Origin: a virus
Virus record (IMG/VR): IMGVR_UViG_3300037089_000505
Span: 62,001 to 126,000 of that record
Reading direction: 5' to 3' (one strand)
Length of the DNA stretch: 64,000 nt
Below are positions 22,916-30,983 of the stretch, piece after piece. A program made the translations under genes and the position numbers. How positions within the stretch are numbered: position 1 is the first letter of the stretch; the number at the start of each line of letters is the position of its first letter. Below the pieces are notes generated by a model that was not told the DNA's origin, searched no databases, and saw only the letters and a program-made list of their open reading frames with translations.

Positions 22916-23773
22916 ATGTTTGCTCTCAAAGTAAATGACAGAAACTCCAAGGAGTCACAAGCTCTCGCCTATTACAACATGATGGATGGGGTGGGACTCC
23001 AATATTTTCGTAAAGCTGAAGAAGTCCCACCTGATGCTGTTCCTGCTGGTTCGGTAGAGTGGTTTCTTGAAGTCACAAGATGGAAAGTTATACCTGATTA
23101 TTATCCAGAATTTCTCAGACCATATCTCGGCCGTAAAATATGGTGGACAGACCAATGGCCGATGCATGGTGGGATCTTCGTCAAGCCAGCTGACAAGTAT
23201 AAACGCTTCACAGGCAAAATAACTACTGGTGGATATCATGGCAAGAAGAAGGGCCCATACTGGTGCTCTGAGGTTGTAAGCTTCACCAATGAGTGGCGCT
23301 TCTATGTAGCGAATGGAAAGGTTCTATATATTGGTTGGTATTGTGGTCTTAACGACGATGCAATGCCACCCGATCTTAAAGTCGATTGGCCCCAAGACTA
23401 TTGTGGTGCTGTAGATTTTGGGACCACACCTGAAGGCAAGCTACTTCTCATTGAAGCTAATGAACCATTTTCCTGCGGATGGTATGGTCACATTTCAGAG
23501 GGCCGCATTTATGGGAAGTGGTTAGAAATAGGCTACGAGTATATGAAGGAGAAAATGAAAAAGGGAACTGACGGCACTGCTGGTGCTTGGGCTTTAGAAA
23601 AAGGTGAAGACGGAAGAGTCTATATTAGCGCAGACGATCTTGGATTTTGGATCGAAGAAGCATTAAACTACACAGATGGTGCCGGAGCAAGTCTATCAGA
23701 CGATGCTAAATCCAAATTACTCAAACATCTTTATGAGCGGATCAAAGAGATAGCAGAGAAGGCTGTTCTGTGA
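22916..23773 (+). CDS. ATP-grasp-fold protein
   Basis: 285 residues. GGIFVKPADKYKRFTGK is the ATP-binding Lys loop, CSEVVSFTNEWRFYVANGKV the central strand region (R2K-like layout), and AVDFGTTPEGKLLLIEANEP the Mg-binding E-x-N core. ATP-grasp enzymes ligate a carboxylate to an amine via an acyl-phosphate; phage copies are thought to modify peptides or proteins. The C-terminal ~80 residues form an extra helical extension. The start has no SD but sits 6 bases after a promoter hexamer. Substrate unknown. Confidence 0.75.
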   Translation: MFALKVNDRNSKESQALAYYNMMDGVGLQYFRKAEEVPPDAVPAGSVEWFLEVTRWKVIPDYYPEFLRPYLGRKIWWTDQWPMHGGIFVKPADKYKRFTGKITTGGYHGKKKGPYWCSEVVSFTNEWRFYVANGKVLYIGWYCGLNDDAMPPDLKVDWPQDYCGAVDFGTTPEGKLLLIEANEPFSCGWYGHISEGRIYGKWLEIGYEYMKEKMKKGTDGTAGAWALEKGEDGRVYISADDLGFWIEEALNYTDGAGASLSDDAKSKLLKHLYERIKEIAEKAVL

Positions 23774-24236
23774 AAATAAACTCTTACAAAGAACACCTCA
23801 CATATACATTTATAGATAGCCCAGTAGGGCGTTTGCTACTCGCAGGAGACGATCGTGGTTTATGGCAATTAAGTTTCATGAGCACTAAACCAGATATTGG
23901 CGATGCGTGGTCTTTTTCAAAAAATGTTTTTCAGGGCACTCGATCACAACTCAATGCATATTTTGCAGGAGACTTACATCAATTCGAAGAAATTCCTTTA
24001 CATCTTGTAGGCACTGATTTCCAACTTGCTGTTTGGAATATTCTACTTTCTATTCCTTATGGGACGACATGGTCGTACAGCGATGTTGCCCGCGCGCTAT
24101 AGGCAAAGACATCTATCCGGCCTTCAAGGCTTATCAAAAAGACGGAACTACATTTCTCTATGATCACAAGTGGCAAAATCCAACAATCTATCAGGAACGA
24201 CTCCCAGGGAGAAGTTTCGAAGGTATGGTAATATAA
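23770..24236 (+). pseudogene. Broken O6-methylguanine-DNA methyltransferase gene
   Basis: The frame from the start at 23770 (ATG-less GTG/ATGA-type junction) gives an Ogt-like N-terminal domain and the conserved FQLAVWNILLSIPYGTTWSY SDVARA helix, then stops at TAG 24100-24102. Restoring frame by removing two bases in the CGCGCG run yields RAIGKDIYPA, so a 2-base insertion is likely. The new frame runs to 24236 but never shows PCHR, so the methyl-accepting Cys is lost. The rest (AFKAYQKDGTTFLYDHKW) is not alkyltransferase sequence: a deletion or fusion occurred too. Confidence 0.7.
24216..24234 (+). promoter_or_regulatory. Class-1 promoter element (TTCGA-N8-TAATAT), leaderless
   Basis: GTTTCGA, 8 bases, TAATAT, then 5 bases to the ATG of DNA ligase at 24240. 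No Shine-Dalgarno site is present. Confidence 0.6.
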
Positions 24237-24239
24237 ACT

Positions 24240-25580
24240 ATGGACGAACTTAAACAACTGAACAAACTGGTCACCGAACTCAACACCACGAACTCCACCA
24301 CAGACAAAACTGAGATCCTGGCCAAGTATCCGGAATGCAAAAAACTCCTGAGCTGGACCTATGATCCCTTCATCCAGTTCTACGTCAGCTCGGACAACAT
24401 TCTCAAGATGGAAAGCCAGATCAAACCCAACGGAGTTCATACCGACATCTTCGGCCTCATGGCTGAACTCAACTCCAGAAAGTATACTGGCCACGATGCC
24501 ATCGCCTACATCCTTCAGTTCATTTCCGAAAACAAGATTTACCGGGATCTCATCCTCCGCATACTCGATCGGAACCTCAAGACTCGGGCCGATGCCAAAC
24601 TCATCAACAAAGTTTGGCCGGGAACAGTCCCTTCTTTCGAAGTGGCTCTGGCCCACAAATACAACGACTTCAAACAGAAGGTGGATTTCACCAAAGACAC
24701 TTGGTTCGCTTCCAGAAAACTGGACGGAGTCCGGGTCATCACGGTCATCTCCTCAAACGGCGATATCAAATTTCTTTCCCGCAAAGGAAAAGAATTCACC
24801 ACTCTGGACAATGTCCGCAAAGAGCTCCAGAAGAAACTCGAACCATATCGCAATGACTTCGATTTCTTCAAGGGCGGCTTGGTTCTCGACGGAGAAATGT
24901 GCATCGTCAACCAGAACGGCGATGAAAACTTCACGGACATGATCAAGCTCATCCGCCGGAAGGACTACACGGTCGAACATCCCAAGTATAAGATCTTCGA
25001 TATGATGCCTTTGGTAATCTTCGAAGAGAAAGAACCACCCAAAGGAATTCGCAATATCAGGCTGACTCATCGAATCAATCTCATCAACCTCTTCAAAGAT
25101 CAGGGCATCTTCAATGGGGGCATCTTGGACCCGGTGGAGCAGAGGAAGATCGGAACCGAGAAAGACCTCACTGACTTCATGGCTGAAGCCAATTCCAAGA
25201 ATTGGGAAGGACTCATCCTCCGGAAGGATGTCCCCTACAAGGCCGGCCGCTCTTCGGATATGCTCAAGGTCAAGGAAATGCAGGACGATGAATTCGTGGT
25301 CCAGGACGTGGAGATGGGGCCCATCCGGATCATCAAGGGCGGCAAGGAAGTCACCGAGACAATGCTCTCCGCCATCAAGATCCCTTACAAAGGTAACGTG
25401 GTCTCGGTCGGATCTGGCTTCTCCATCCAGCAGAGACAGGAATTCTACAAGGATCCTTCTAAGATCCTGGGCAAAACGGTCACCATCAAATACTTCGAGG
25501 AAACTATCAATGAGCAGGGGCTCTACTCCCTCCGGTTTCCGGTCCTCAAGACCATCTACGATGGAGACCGGGATGTTTAA
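24240..25580 (+). CDS. ATP-dependent DNA ligase
   Basis: 446 residues. An N-terminal helical region (~1-130) of T4/T7-like phage ligases, then the adenylation domain with ASRKLDGVRV (motif I, Lys160), a GEMCI strand, FDMMP, NWEGLILRKD (motif IV) and MLKVKEMQDDEFVV (motif V), ending in an OB domain. It seals nicks in DNA during replication and repair. Codon use is strongly C-ending (AAC, ATC, TTC), unlike most neighbours and like the RNA ligase at 706, suggesting high expression. Start set by position 5 bases after a promoter hexamer. Confidence 0.9.
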   Translation: MDELKQLNKLVTELNTTNSTTDKTEILAKYPECKKLLSWTYDPFIQFYVSSDNILKMESQIKPNGVHTDIFGLMAELNSRKYTGHDAIAYILQFISENKIYRDLILRILDRNLKTRADAKLINKVWPGTVPSFEVALAHKYNDFKQKVDFTKDTWFASRKLDGVRVITVISSNGDIKFLSRKGKEFTTLDNVRKELQKKLEPYRNDFDFFKGGLVLDGEMCIVNQNGDENFTDMIKLIRRKDYTVEHPKYKIFDMMPLVIFEEKEPPKGIRNIRLTHRINLINLFKDQGIFNGGILDPVEQRKIGTEKDLTDFMAEANSKNWEGLILRKDVPYKAGRSSDMLKVKEMQDDEFVVQDVEMGPIRIIKGGKEVTETMLSAIKIPYKGNVVSVGSGFSIQQRQEFYKDPSKILGKTVTIKYFEETINEQGLYSLRFPVLKTIYDGDRDV

Positions 25581-25716
25581 AGAAACTCTAAAAACAGTCC
25601 TTGCTATTTTTGCCATCGTAATAATGGCGGCGCTTCTCCTCTTTCTTCTTTGGACTGTTTTTCATCCAATCGACCGTTTTGTCGGGACAAAAATACAGGC
25701 AGTAGAAAATGTCTAA
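25573..25716 (+). CDS. Single-span membrane peptide
   Basis: 47 residues beginning MFKETLKTVLAIFAIVIMAA; one transmembrane helix and a short polar tail. It overlaps the ligase stop by 8 bases. First of a run of tiny membrane proteins up to 28958. Confidence 0.55.
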   Translation: MFKETLKTVLAIFAIVIMAALLLFLLWTVFHPIDRFVGTKIQAVENV

Positions 25717-25828
25717 GGCAAAGCGATCTGAGCTCATCAAACTGATTGAGCGGGCAGTAATAGTTCAGGGCGTCACAAAGACTTGGCTTGAGGATGCGGT
25801 CCTCGTCTTAAAGAAGGAATCGAAATGA
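25709..25828 (+). CDS. Very short basic protein
   Basis: 39 residues (MSKAKRSELIKLIERAVIVQ start), predicted helical. Overlaps both neighbours by 4-8 bases, typical of the coupled genes here. No function known. Confidence 0.5.
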   Translation: MSKAKRSELIKLIERAVIVQGVTKTWLEDAVLVLKKESK

Positions 25829-26028
25829 AGATGAGAAATGGAATGGAAATCAAGGATCATATCAGTATCACTATGGACAAGGAAGAATATGAACAGGCAG
25901 CCGGGGTCGAGCTGACTGATCGGCAGTGGCAGTCGGTGGTCCGTAGGATTCGGGATCCCAATCGGTCCGAGCTTTATAGCATCCTGAATCATATCACTGG
26001 CGTCATCAACGAAATGAGGAGGAAGTAA
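25825..26028 (+). CDS. Short hypothetical protein
   Basis: 67 residues, ATGA-coupled upstream and TAATG-coupled downstream. DHISITMDKEEYEQAAGVEL followed by a helix with RQWQSVVRRI; similar sequences occur as small phage proteins of unknown role. Confidence 0.5.
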   Translation: MKMRNGMEIKDHISITMDKEEYEQAAGVELTDRQWQSVVRRIRDPNRSELYSILNHITGVINEMRRK

Positions 26029-26324
26029 TGGGGACTAGAACCAAGATGCTTCGGCTCCAGAGAATGGGGCTGATGGAGGAAAGACGCCAGGATCGGCTCA
26101 GAGCATACTGGCTCGCCGAACGAGACCGCACTGAGAGAGAGCAGGGCTACGCAATGCACAAATTCTATGAAGATCAAGCGCAGAAGCGGCTCGCAGAGGA
26201 AAAGGCAAAGAGGTTGTCTACCCGCATTCGGAAGTGGTGGAATGGGCTCTTCTTCAAAGACGCCTCTATTCCTTGCGGCATCGGAATCGATCACAAAGAG
26301 GATATGCCTCCGGAGGGGAAATGA
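26028..26324 (+). CDS. Basic helical protein
   Basis: 98 residues, Arg-rich and almost wholly helical (ERRQDRLRAYWLAERDRTER). Probably nucleic-acid or membrane-surface associated. ATGA overlap with the next gene. Confidence 0.5.
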   Translation: MGTRTKMLRLQRMGLMEERRQDRLRAYWLAERDRTEREQGYAMHKFYEDQAQKRLAEEKAKRLSTRIRKWWNGLFFKDASIPCGIGIDHKEDMPPEGK

Positions 26325-26848
26325 CACTTTCAGACAAGATCTTCAGATTCATAGCCGTCCTCATTGTCGTCGCTCTTTCTTTCGGCGGCGTCTTTTTTAT
26401 CGACGGTCTCCTCACTGGAGATTGGCCGACCAAACACGATCCCAGTATCACCTTCAACCTCATCGGCAGCCAGGTCTACACTTACCATTCGGTAGGTACT
26501 ATTGTTATCAATCCTCATTTTACCGTAGAAGGAAGTGATAAGCCGGGAGTTCCTGCTATTCAATATAGCGACAAATATTGGTCAACCGATAAAGAACATC
26601 CCGAAAATGACAGTACGACTCTTCTCGTTTCTGACTCTGAAAAGGTATTTATTCCTCGGCGTAATTACGTCTTGACTGACTCTAAGGGCAAAAGCTTTTA
26701 TTCAAACGGACCTTTGGTTATCACGCCCAATGACGTCATAAATGGTCGAACAGCTCCGACCATTCGTTTTCAAGAGAAAGGCAAAAATCCGAACTACGCA
26801 GCCGTCTTTATTCTCAGAGGCAAAGCTTTTGTGGAGGTGGCAAAATGA
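26321..26848 (+). CDS. Membrane-anchored beta-rich protein
   Basis: 175 residues from the ATG at 26321. One N-terminal transmembrane helix (~8-30, FIAVLIVVALSFGGVFFI), then a beta-rich domain probably outside the cytoplasm (YTYHSVGTIVINPHFTVEGS; YAAVFILRGKAFVEVAK). A switch in base composition occurs inside the gene: GC-rich to about 26460, AT-richer after. Unknown function. Confidence 0.6.
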   Translation: MTLSDKIFRFIAVLIVVALSFGGVFFIDGLLTGDWPTKHDPSITFNLIGSQVYTYHSVGTIVINPHFTVEGSDKPGVPAIQYSDKYWSTDKEHPENDSTTLLVSDSEKVFIPRRNYVLTDSKGKSFYSNGPLVITPNDVINGRTAPTIRFQEKGKNPNYAAVFILRGKAFVEVAK

Positions 26849-27063
26849 TGTTCTTAAAAATTCTTTGGGGCGTTGTAAAGATCGCCCTCATAGCACTACT
26901 CATAGCGCTAGCCGCAGTAGTATTCGTTGCCATCTTTGGCAGCCTATCCTTTGTATGGTTTGCTGTTTTGGCGATCATCTACATCATACTGCTGATCACT
27001 GGCATAATTTTTCTTGTTCGGTGGTTGGCTGAAAAGGGCTGGTTCGATGAGTTTCTTTTTTAA
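26845..27063 (+). CDS. Small two-helix membrane protein
   Basis: 72 residues, two transmembrane helices (~9-31, ~36-60) and a short tail. ATGA overlap with the gene before; GGTGG upstream. Confidence 0.55.
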   Translation: MMFLKILWGVVKIALIALLIALAAVVFVAIFGSLSFVWFAVLAIIYIILLITGIIFLVRWLAEKGWFDEFLF

Positions 27064-27076
27064 GAAAGGAAGGGAC

Positions 27077-27178
27077 ATGAAAGCTTTTTACTCGAATCAC
27101 GAGAGCCGCATTTTGCACATTGCGGGGCTTGTAGCGATTGCTGTTATATTCATCGGTATCTTGGGACTCGTAATATGA
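27077..27178 (+). CDS. Single-span membrane peptide
   Basis: 33 residues (MKAFYSNHESRILHIAGLVA start): a short polar segment and one transmembrane helix. GAAAGGAAGGG gives a strong ribosome site. ATGA overlap with the next gene. Confidence 0.55.
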   Translation: MKAFYSNHESRILHIAGLVAIAVIFIGILGLVI

Positions 27179-27351
27179 AAAGGCGCTACAGGATCTTTCT
27201 CGTAATTGTTATTTTGCTCACCTTGGGCAATATCTTCATGTTGGTCATAAGCAATAATTGGCCAGGAAGAGTTTCCAGTATCATAGGATGCGCCGGCGGA
27301 ACTGTAGCGGCAATAGCTTGTATTCGATTAATGAAGAGCGCAGTTGACTGA
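27175..27351 (+). CDS. Small two-helix membrane protein
   Basis: 58 residues (MKRRYRIFLVIVILLTLGNI start), basic N-terminus, helices at ~7-25 and ~35-52. ATGA-coupled to the upstream peptide. Confidence 0.55.
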   Translation: MKRRYRIFLVIVILLTLGNIFMLVISNNWPGRVSSIIGCAGGTVAAIACIRLMKSAVD

Positions 27352-27598
27352 TTTCTTTTTCAGAGAAAATCAATTAACGCTCCACAAATATTATCGCTTT
27401 CAGATTTCTAGATGGGAAGCTGATTGTAGAAAGTTAGCTGCATTTCGCATATGGAACTATAAGAAGACTGATCTTGCTGGATTTGGGTTTGTCCTTGAGT
27501 TACTTGGTTTGAACATCGTCCTTGAATTTTACGACAACAGGTATTGGGATCGCGAACACGACCGCTGGAAGAGGAATAAACATGAATCCGAATATTAA
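27344..27598 (+). CDS. Hypothetical protein (TTG start)
   Basis: 84 residues from TTG at 27344, overlapping the upstream stop. Alternating aromatic and charged residues, with FGFVLELLGLNIVLEFYDNR and a basic tail. Many phages carry small proteins with this GFGFxLELLGFxIxLEFYDxR strand pair; function unknown. Confidence 0.5.
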   Translation: MTDFFFRENQLTLHKYYRFQISRWEADCRKLAAFRIWNYKKTDLAGFGFVLELLGLNIVLEFYDNRYWDREHDRWKRNKHESEY

Positions 27599-27821
27599 AC
27601 CAGTCCTTGACGACGCAGCAAAACTGATCGACGCAGACTCTGGCGGAATGAAGCTCATGGAGCTCTTGCCAGCTATTCTCGTGATTCATAGAAACATCGA
27701 TCCTGATGACTTGATCGACGGGCTCAAATGCGATTCTCGTTTCAAGGTCTTTGAATACTATTGGCGGCTTGACGACAATACTTTGCGTCTCAAATATTTC
27801 GTGACCTTGACTTACAAATAG
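27582..27821 (+). CDS. Hypothetical protein
   Basis: 79 residues from the ATG at 27582 (AGAGGAA upstream). A helix (LDDAAKLIDADSGGMKLMEL) then an alpha/beta half (FKVFEYYWRLDDNTLRLKYF). Not recognised. Confidence 0.5.
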   Translation: MNPNIKPVLDDAAKLIDADSGGMKLMELLPAILVIHRNIDPDDLIDGLKCDSRFKVFEYYWRLDDNTLRLKYFVTLTYK

Positions 27822-27829
27822 GAGAAACT

Positions 27830-27997
27830 ATGTCAAACTTGTTTTTTCAGCTTTTTTCCTTTTTCCTTTTTCTCTTCATTGTTGCTGTTGTCCTTTACTT
27901 GACGATAATGCTTTCAGCGATCTTTGCCGTAATTGTTCTTTGTGTTCTAGTTGTCATGTGCATTATTTATCCGATCTATCTTTGGTTTAAGAGGTAA
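27830..27997 (+). CDS. Small two-helix membrane protein
   Basis: 55 residues, extremely hydrophobic (FFQLFSFFLFLFIVAVVLYL and LSAIFAVIVLCVLVVMCIIY) with a KR tail. Possible holin-like size and topology, but no further evidence for that. GGAGAAA upstream. Confidence 0.55.
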   Translation: MSNLFFQLFSFFLFLFIVAVVLYLTIMLSAIFAVIVLCVLVVMCIIYPIYLWFKR

Positions 27998-27999
27998 AA

Positions 28000-28419
28000 A
28001 TGGAGCAGCATCCAAGAAATCCATACGTAGCAGTAGACGCCATCATCCGGGTGAAAGGTGGCGCTAAAATCATTTGTATCAAGCGCAAGAACCCTCCATA
28101 TGGTTTGGCTCTTCCTGGGGGTTTTGTCAATTACGGCGAAAGCGCCGAAGATGCAATCAAACGAGAAGTGATGGAAGAAGTCGGCGTCCGGTTAGATCTC
28201 CTGGCCCAGTTCCATACTTACTCGGCACCTGACAGGGATCCTCGTCATCACACACTCAGCGTAGTATTCATCGCTTGGTCAGAGGATGAACCGAAAGCGG
28301 GAGACGACGCCGCTGAAGTCCTTCTTGTCAATACGCTTGATATTCCAAAGCTTGAGTTCGCTTTTGATCACGCAAAAATCCTAGAGGACTGGAGAGGACT
28401 CGGACAGTATCGACACTGA
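28000..28419 (+). CDS. Nudix hydrolase
   Basis: 139 residues. A complete Nudix box: GGFVNYGESAEDAIKREVME followed by EVGV. The opening VDAIIRVKGGAKIICIKRKN and the closing FAFDHAKIL resemble ADP-ribose pyrophosphatases and the Nudix half of NadM proteins, so ADP-ribose or a nucleotide derivative is a plausible substrate. It may belong with the NAD-salvage gene at 31225. A class-1 promoter overlaps its last codons. Confidence 0.85.
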   Translation: MEQHPRNPYVAVDAIIRVKGGAKIICIKRKNPPYGLALPGGFVNYGESAEDAIKREVMEEVGVRLDLLAQFHTYSAPDRDPRHHTLSVVFIAWSEDEPKAGDDAAEVLLVNTLDIPKLEFAFDHAKILEDWRGLGQYRH

Positions 28420-28427
28420 TTTATTAT
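28409..28427 (+). promoter_or_regulatory. Class-1 promoter element (ATCGA-N8-TATTAT)
   Basis: GTATCGA, 8 bases, TATTAT; overlaps the end of the Nudix gene and serves the gene at 28447, which has its own SD (AACGGAGG). Confidence 0.6.
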
Positions 28428-28446
28428 AAAGGTAACGGAGGAAGCA

Positions 28447-28701
28447 ATGGTCAAAGATTTTTTCTGGAACCTGTTTTGGAAGCCGGTAAAGTCAAATCTG
28501 ATACTGGCAGCTCTTTTCCTTGTAGAGATTTTCTGGTTTCTTGTCCTGGAATGGGAGCGATGGATCCACATCGCATTTCTCATCGGAACTGGCATTCTTT
28601 CAATCTACCTCAACGATGGCCGTTACTTCGTGGCGGCTGCCGGTGGGGCCACAGTCTACAGTCTCCTTTGGTTCAAGCTGGCCGTCTCGAAACGGTGGTA
28701 A
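28447..28701 (+). CDS. Small membrane protein
   Basis: 84 residues with about three hydrophobic helices (ILAALFLVEIFWFLVLEW; HIAFLIGTGILSIYL; AAGGATVYSLLWFKLA). It forms a short unit between a class-1 promoter and a strong terminator. Confidence 0.6.
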   Translation: MVKDFFWNLFWKPVKSNLILAALFLVEIFWFLVLEWERWIHIAFLIGTGILSIYLNDGRYFVAAAGGATVYSLLWFKLAVSKRW

Positions 28702-28722
28702 ACTAGAGGCGGCAGAGATCTG

Positions 28723-28750
28723 GGCCGGTGGAAACACCGGCCTTCTTTTT
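28723..28750 (+). terminator. Rho-independent terminator
   Basis: GGCCGGTG-GAAA-CACCGGCC stem-loop with a GNRA-type tetraloop followed by TTCTTTTT. Confidence 0.85.
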
Positions 28751-28766
28751 ACGAAAGGAAGCAGAG

Positions 28767-28958
28767 ATGGCTACCTTCTTACGTTTCATGGTTTTTATTG
28801 TCATGGGCGCTGGGGGTCTTTTCCTGGGCATCTTTTTAGTATATCTTGCCTGGACGTTTCTACCCTTGATACTTTCTATTTTCGCAACAGTCATAGCATT
28901 TGTGCTTTGGTGCTGGGGAGTAGTTGAAGTCGGGGCATGGGTCATAATTTCGGCATAG
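28767..28958 (+). CDS. Small two-helix membrane protein
   Basis: 63 residues from the ATG at 28767 (GAAAGGAAG upstream, just after the terminator). Two long hydrophobic helices and almost no loops. Last of the membrane-peptide run. Confidence 0.55.
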   Translation: MATFLRFMVFIVMGAGGLFLGIFLVYLAWTFLPLILSIFATVIAFVLWCWGVVEVGAWVIISA

Positions 28959-28966
28959 GAGAGACA

Positions 28967-29737
28967 ATGACTGATTCACTTGGCGATAGGATGAAAGGCA
29001 ATTACGAAAACCGTTCTCGGTTTTACCTGACTCGAAGAACGCCTGTCATCATTCGTGTAGATGGCCGAGCCTTTCACACTCTGACTCGCAACTGCGAAAA
29101 GCCCTTTGATGAGAGTTTGAGCAAATGCATGATCGAGACTACGATCGGACTCTGTGAAGAGATTCAAGGCGCAAAATGTGCCTACGTCCAAAGCGACGAG
29201 ATCTCAATTCTGATTACCGATTATGATCGTCTTAGCTCTGGCGCCTGGTTCGACTACAACCTCCAGAAGATGGCTTCGGTCTCAGCTTCCATCGCCACTC
29301 TAGCTTTCGGTCTTTCTATAAGAAAAATCGCTGGCGATTGGAACGATTGGAAAAGTCAAGCCAAAGCTACATTCGACTCTCGCGTTTTCAATATTCCGAG
29401 AGAAGAGGTGACCAACTATTTCGTTTGGAGACAGCAAGACTGGACTCGCAACAGCCTTGAAATGCTGGCTCGAGCCCACTATTCACACAAACAGCTGGAC
29501 AAAAAGAATGGTGCAGCAATGCACGAGATGCTCCACGAGAGGGGCGTCAATTGGGCGGATCTCCCTGACAAGTGGAAGAATGGAAGTCTCATTGTCAAAG
29601 AGTCTATTCTCATAGACCTGAATCAGGACATGGTAGCTTCAAACATGCGGTCTGAGTGGAAGCCGAAAGATCCATGTCCCATTTTCAAGAACGACCGAGA
29701 CGCTATCGAGAAGCTTCTCATACCTGAGGAGGTATAA
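28967..29737 (+). CDS. Thg1-like 3'-5' polymerase (tRNA-His guanylyltransferase family)
   Basis: 256 residues from the ATG at 28967 (AGGAGAG upstream). VIIRVDGRAFHTLTR and YVQSDEISI carry the metal-binding Asp residues; FDSRVFNIPREEVTNYFVWR followed by QQDWTRNS is the Thg1 signature region, with HEMLHERGVNWADLPDKWKN further on. Thg1 adds G-1 to tRNA-His; bacterial and phage Thg1-like proteins repair 5'-truncated tRNAs by templated 3'-to-5' addition. Together with the RNA ligases here it suits tRNA repair. Family call very firm; specific role inferred. Confidence 0.92.
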   Translation: MTDSLGDRMKGNYENRSRFYLTRRTPVIIRVDGRAFHTLTRNCEKPFDESLSKCMIETTIGLCEEIQGAKCAYVQSDEISILITDYDRLSSGAWFDYNLQKMASVSASIATLAFGLSIRKIAGDWNDWKSQAKATFDSRVFNIPREEVTNYFVWRQQDWTRNSLEMLARAHYSHKQLDKKNGAAMHEMLHERGVNWADLPDKWKNGSLIVKESILIDLNQDMVASNMRSEWKPKDPCPIFKNDRDAIEKLLIPEEV

Positions 29738-29738
29738 C

Positions 29739-29951
29739 ATGTCAAAGAAAGAACTTGAACCGGTCGAGCTCATCGACATCACGATCAAGGCTTTCGCTCA
29801 CGGAGCCCTCATTTTCGAGAAGAGCTACCGCAACATCCAATACACTCTCGACTATGATGATCAGCTCACTGAAATCCAGATCACTGATAGTCTCGGCAAG
29901 ACAAAGACCCAGTCATTTTTCAACGTCGCCGTCATCGTCACAGAAGACTGA
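29739..29951 (+). CDS. Hypothetical protein
   Basis: 70 residues, a beta-rich pattern (VELIDITIKAFAHGALIFEK; LTEIQITDSLGKTKTQSFF). Starts one base after the Thg1-like stop. Not recognised. Confidence 0.5.
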   Translation: MSKKELEPVELIDITIKAFAHGALIFEKSYRNIQYTLDYDDQLTEIQITDSLGKTKTQSFFNVAVIVTED

Positions 29952-29952
29952 A

Positions 29953-30162
29953 ATGACTTTTGATTGGGTTAAAGGCGAGCCGCCGAAAGAATCAAATAAG
30001 AAATGGCTGATTGAAATTCGGCCAGAATTTTTCGGTGGTTCACAGAAGGATTCTGAATACATAGTCATTTCATGGAATCCCATAACACTTTACTATTTGG
30101 ACTGGCTGGGACATGTAGTTGAGCCTTTCTATATCGCAAGACATGTAGAGTTGGAGGTCTAA
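29953..30162 (+). CDS. Hypothetical protein (DUF551-like pattern)
   Basis: 69 residues from the ATG at 29953. FDWVKGEPPKESNKKWLIEI, later a strand and HVVEPFYIARHVELE, resembles the WIxVxDxLPExxxxVLV small phage protein layout. Function unknown. Confidence 0.5.
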   Translation: MTFDWVKGEPPKESNKKWLIEIRPEFFGGSQKDSEYIVISWNPITLYYLDWLGHVVEPFYIARHVELEV

Positions 30163-30163
30163 A

Positions 30164-30583
30164 ATGAAATGGCTTATGTATCGCGATCGCCATAGCTCTG
30201 GCGTCTCGCACTGGATTTATCGGCCACTCTACGTAGATAAGATCACAGACGATCTCAAAAAAGACTGTGAAGAAAGCATGCAGGAAAAGTCCAATGAATG
30301 GAATTGGTCTGATCACTTCCGAGGCATAGAGTGGAAAATCGTTGACACTCGGCATGTCTCAATGAAAGCTATTGCAGCTACTTTGATCGGCATGAAACGA
30401 TCGGTAAACTATCACAAGATTGCTATCAAAGACCTCAACGGTCAAATCCCTCAGATCTTATCTCTACTGGATAACGGCAAGGGTCGCAAAACTGACCCTG
30501 ATGATATCGAGCAGGCACGTCGAGACAAGCAGCGAGCCAAGAGCATGAGGGACTTTCAAAAGCGACAGGCGAAAGGAAAATAA
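30164..30583 (+). CDS. Hypothetical basic protein
   Basis: 139 residues: an alpha/beta N-terminal part (WLMYRDRHSSGVSHWIYRPL), a central strand (IEWKIVDTRHVS) and a Lys/Arg-rich helical tail (QARRDKQRAKSMRDFQKRQA). SD GGAGG. Possible nucleic-acid contact; unknown family. Confidence 0.5.
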   Translation: MKWLMYRDRHSSGVSHWIYRPLYVDKITDDLKKDCEESMQEKSNEWNWSDHFRGIEWKIVDTRHVSMKAIAATLIGMKRSVNYHKIAIKDLNGQIPQILSLLDNGKGRKTDPDDIEQARRDKQRAKSMRDFQKRQAKGK

Positions 30584-30584
30584 C

Positions 30585-30983
30585 ATGGCAATATTCGGAT
30601 GGATCCTTATAGCCCTTATCATTTTCTTTTTAGCCCTTTGGTTACCGAAGAACTTAGCCACTTATTTGGCAAAATCATGGTTTGAAAATAACTACCCAGA
30701 TTGGGCTAATCTTCTCCCGTCCTATAATCGCATGTTCTGGAACCCTCGCCGATGGACAGTAATGTCGTGGTTGAGTTGGCTTCAGAAAAAATTGACCAAA
30801 CAGCTTGCTGAAGTTGAAAAACAAATCAATCTTGCTGAAGTCATAAGCAAAGATCCCGAGTTTGCTTCACGACTTGTCAGCTCGGGTGTGTATGATCAAA
30901 TCCAGCAATGGATCAAGTCTCCTGCAGGTCAAGAATTCAAGAAAGTCGTAGACGAAATCAACAAAAAGGGAAAAAATGACTAA
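30585..30983 (+). CDS. Membrane-anchored helical protein
   Basis: 132 residues. One N-terminal transmembrane helix (~2-20), then soluble helices (LQKKLTKQLAEVEKQINLAE; PAGQEFKKVVDEINKKGKND). Overlaps the next gene by 8 bases. Confidence 0.5.
   Translation: MAIFGWILIALIIFFLALWLPKNLATYLAKSWFENNYPDWANLLPSYNRMFWNPRRWTVMSWLSWLQKKLTKQLAEVEKQINLAEVISKDPEFASRLVSSGVYDQIQQWIKSPAGQEFKKVVDEINKKGKND

Noticed and set aside
24361-25716. Ser/Arg-rich alternative frames across the DNA ligase gene
   Set aside because: Shadows of the C-ending codon bias in ligase; only the short membrane peptide from 25573 at the end of one such frame is supported.
27830-27997. Holin assignment
   Set aside because: Size and topology fit, but many similar peptides surround it and no lysis cassette is present, so the call would be arbitrary.
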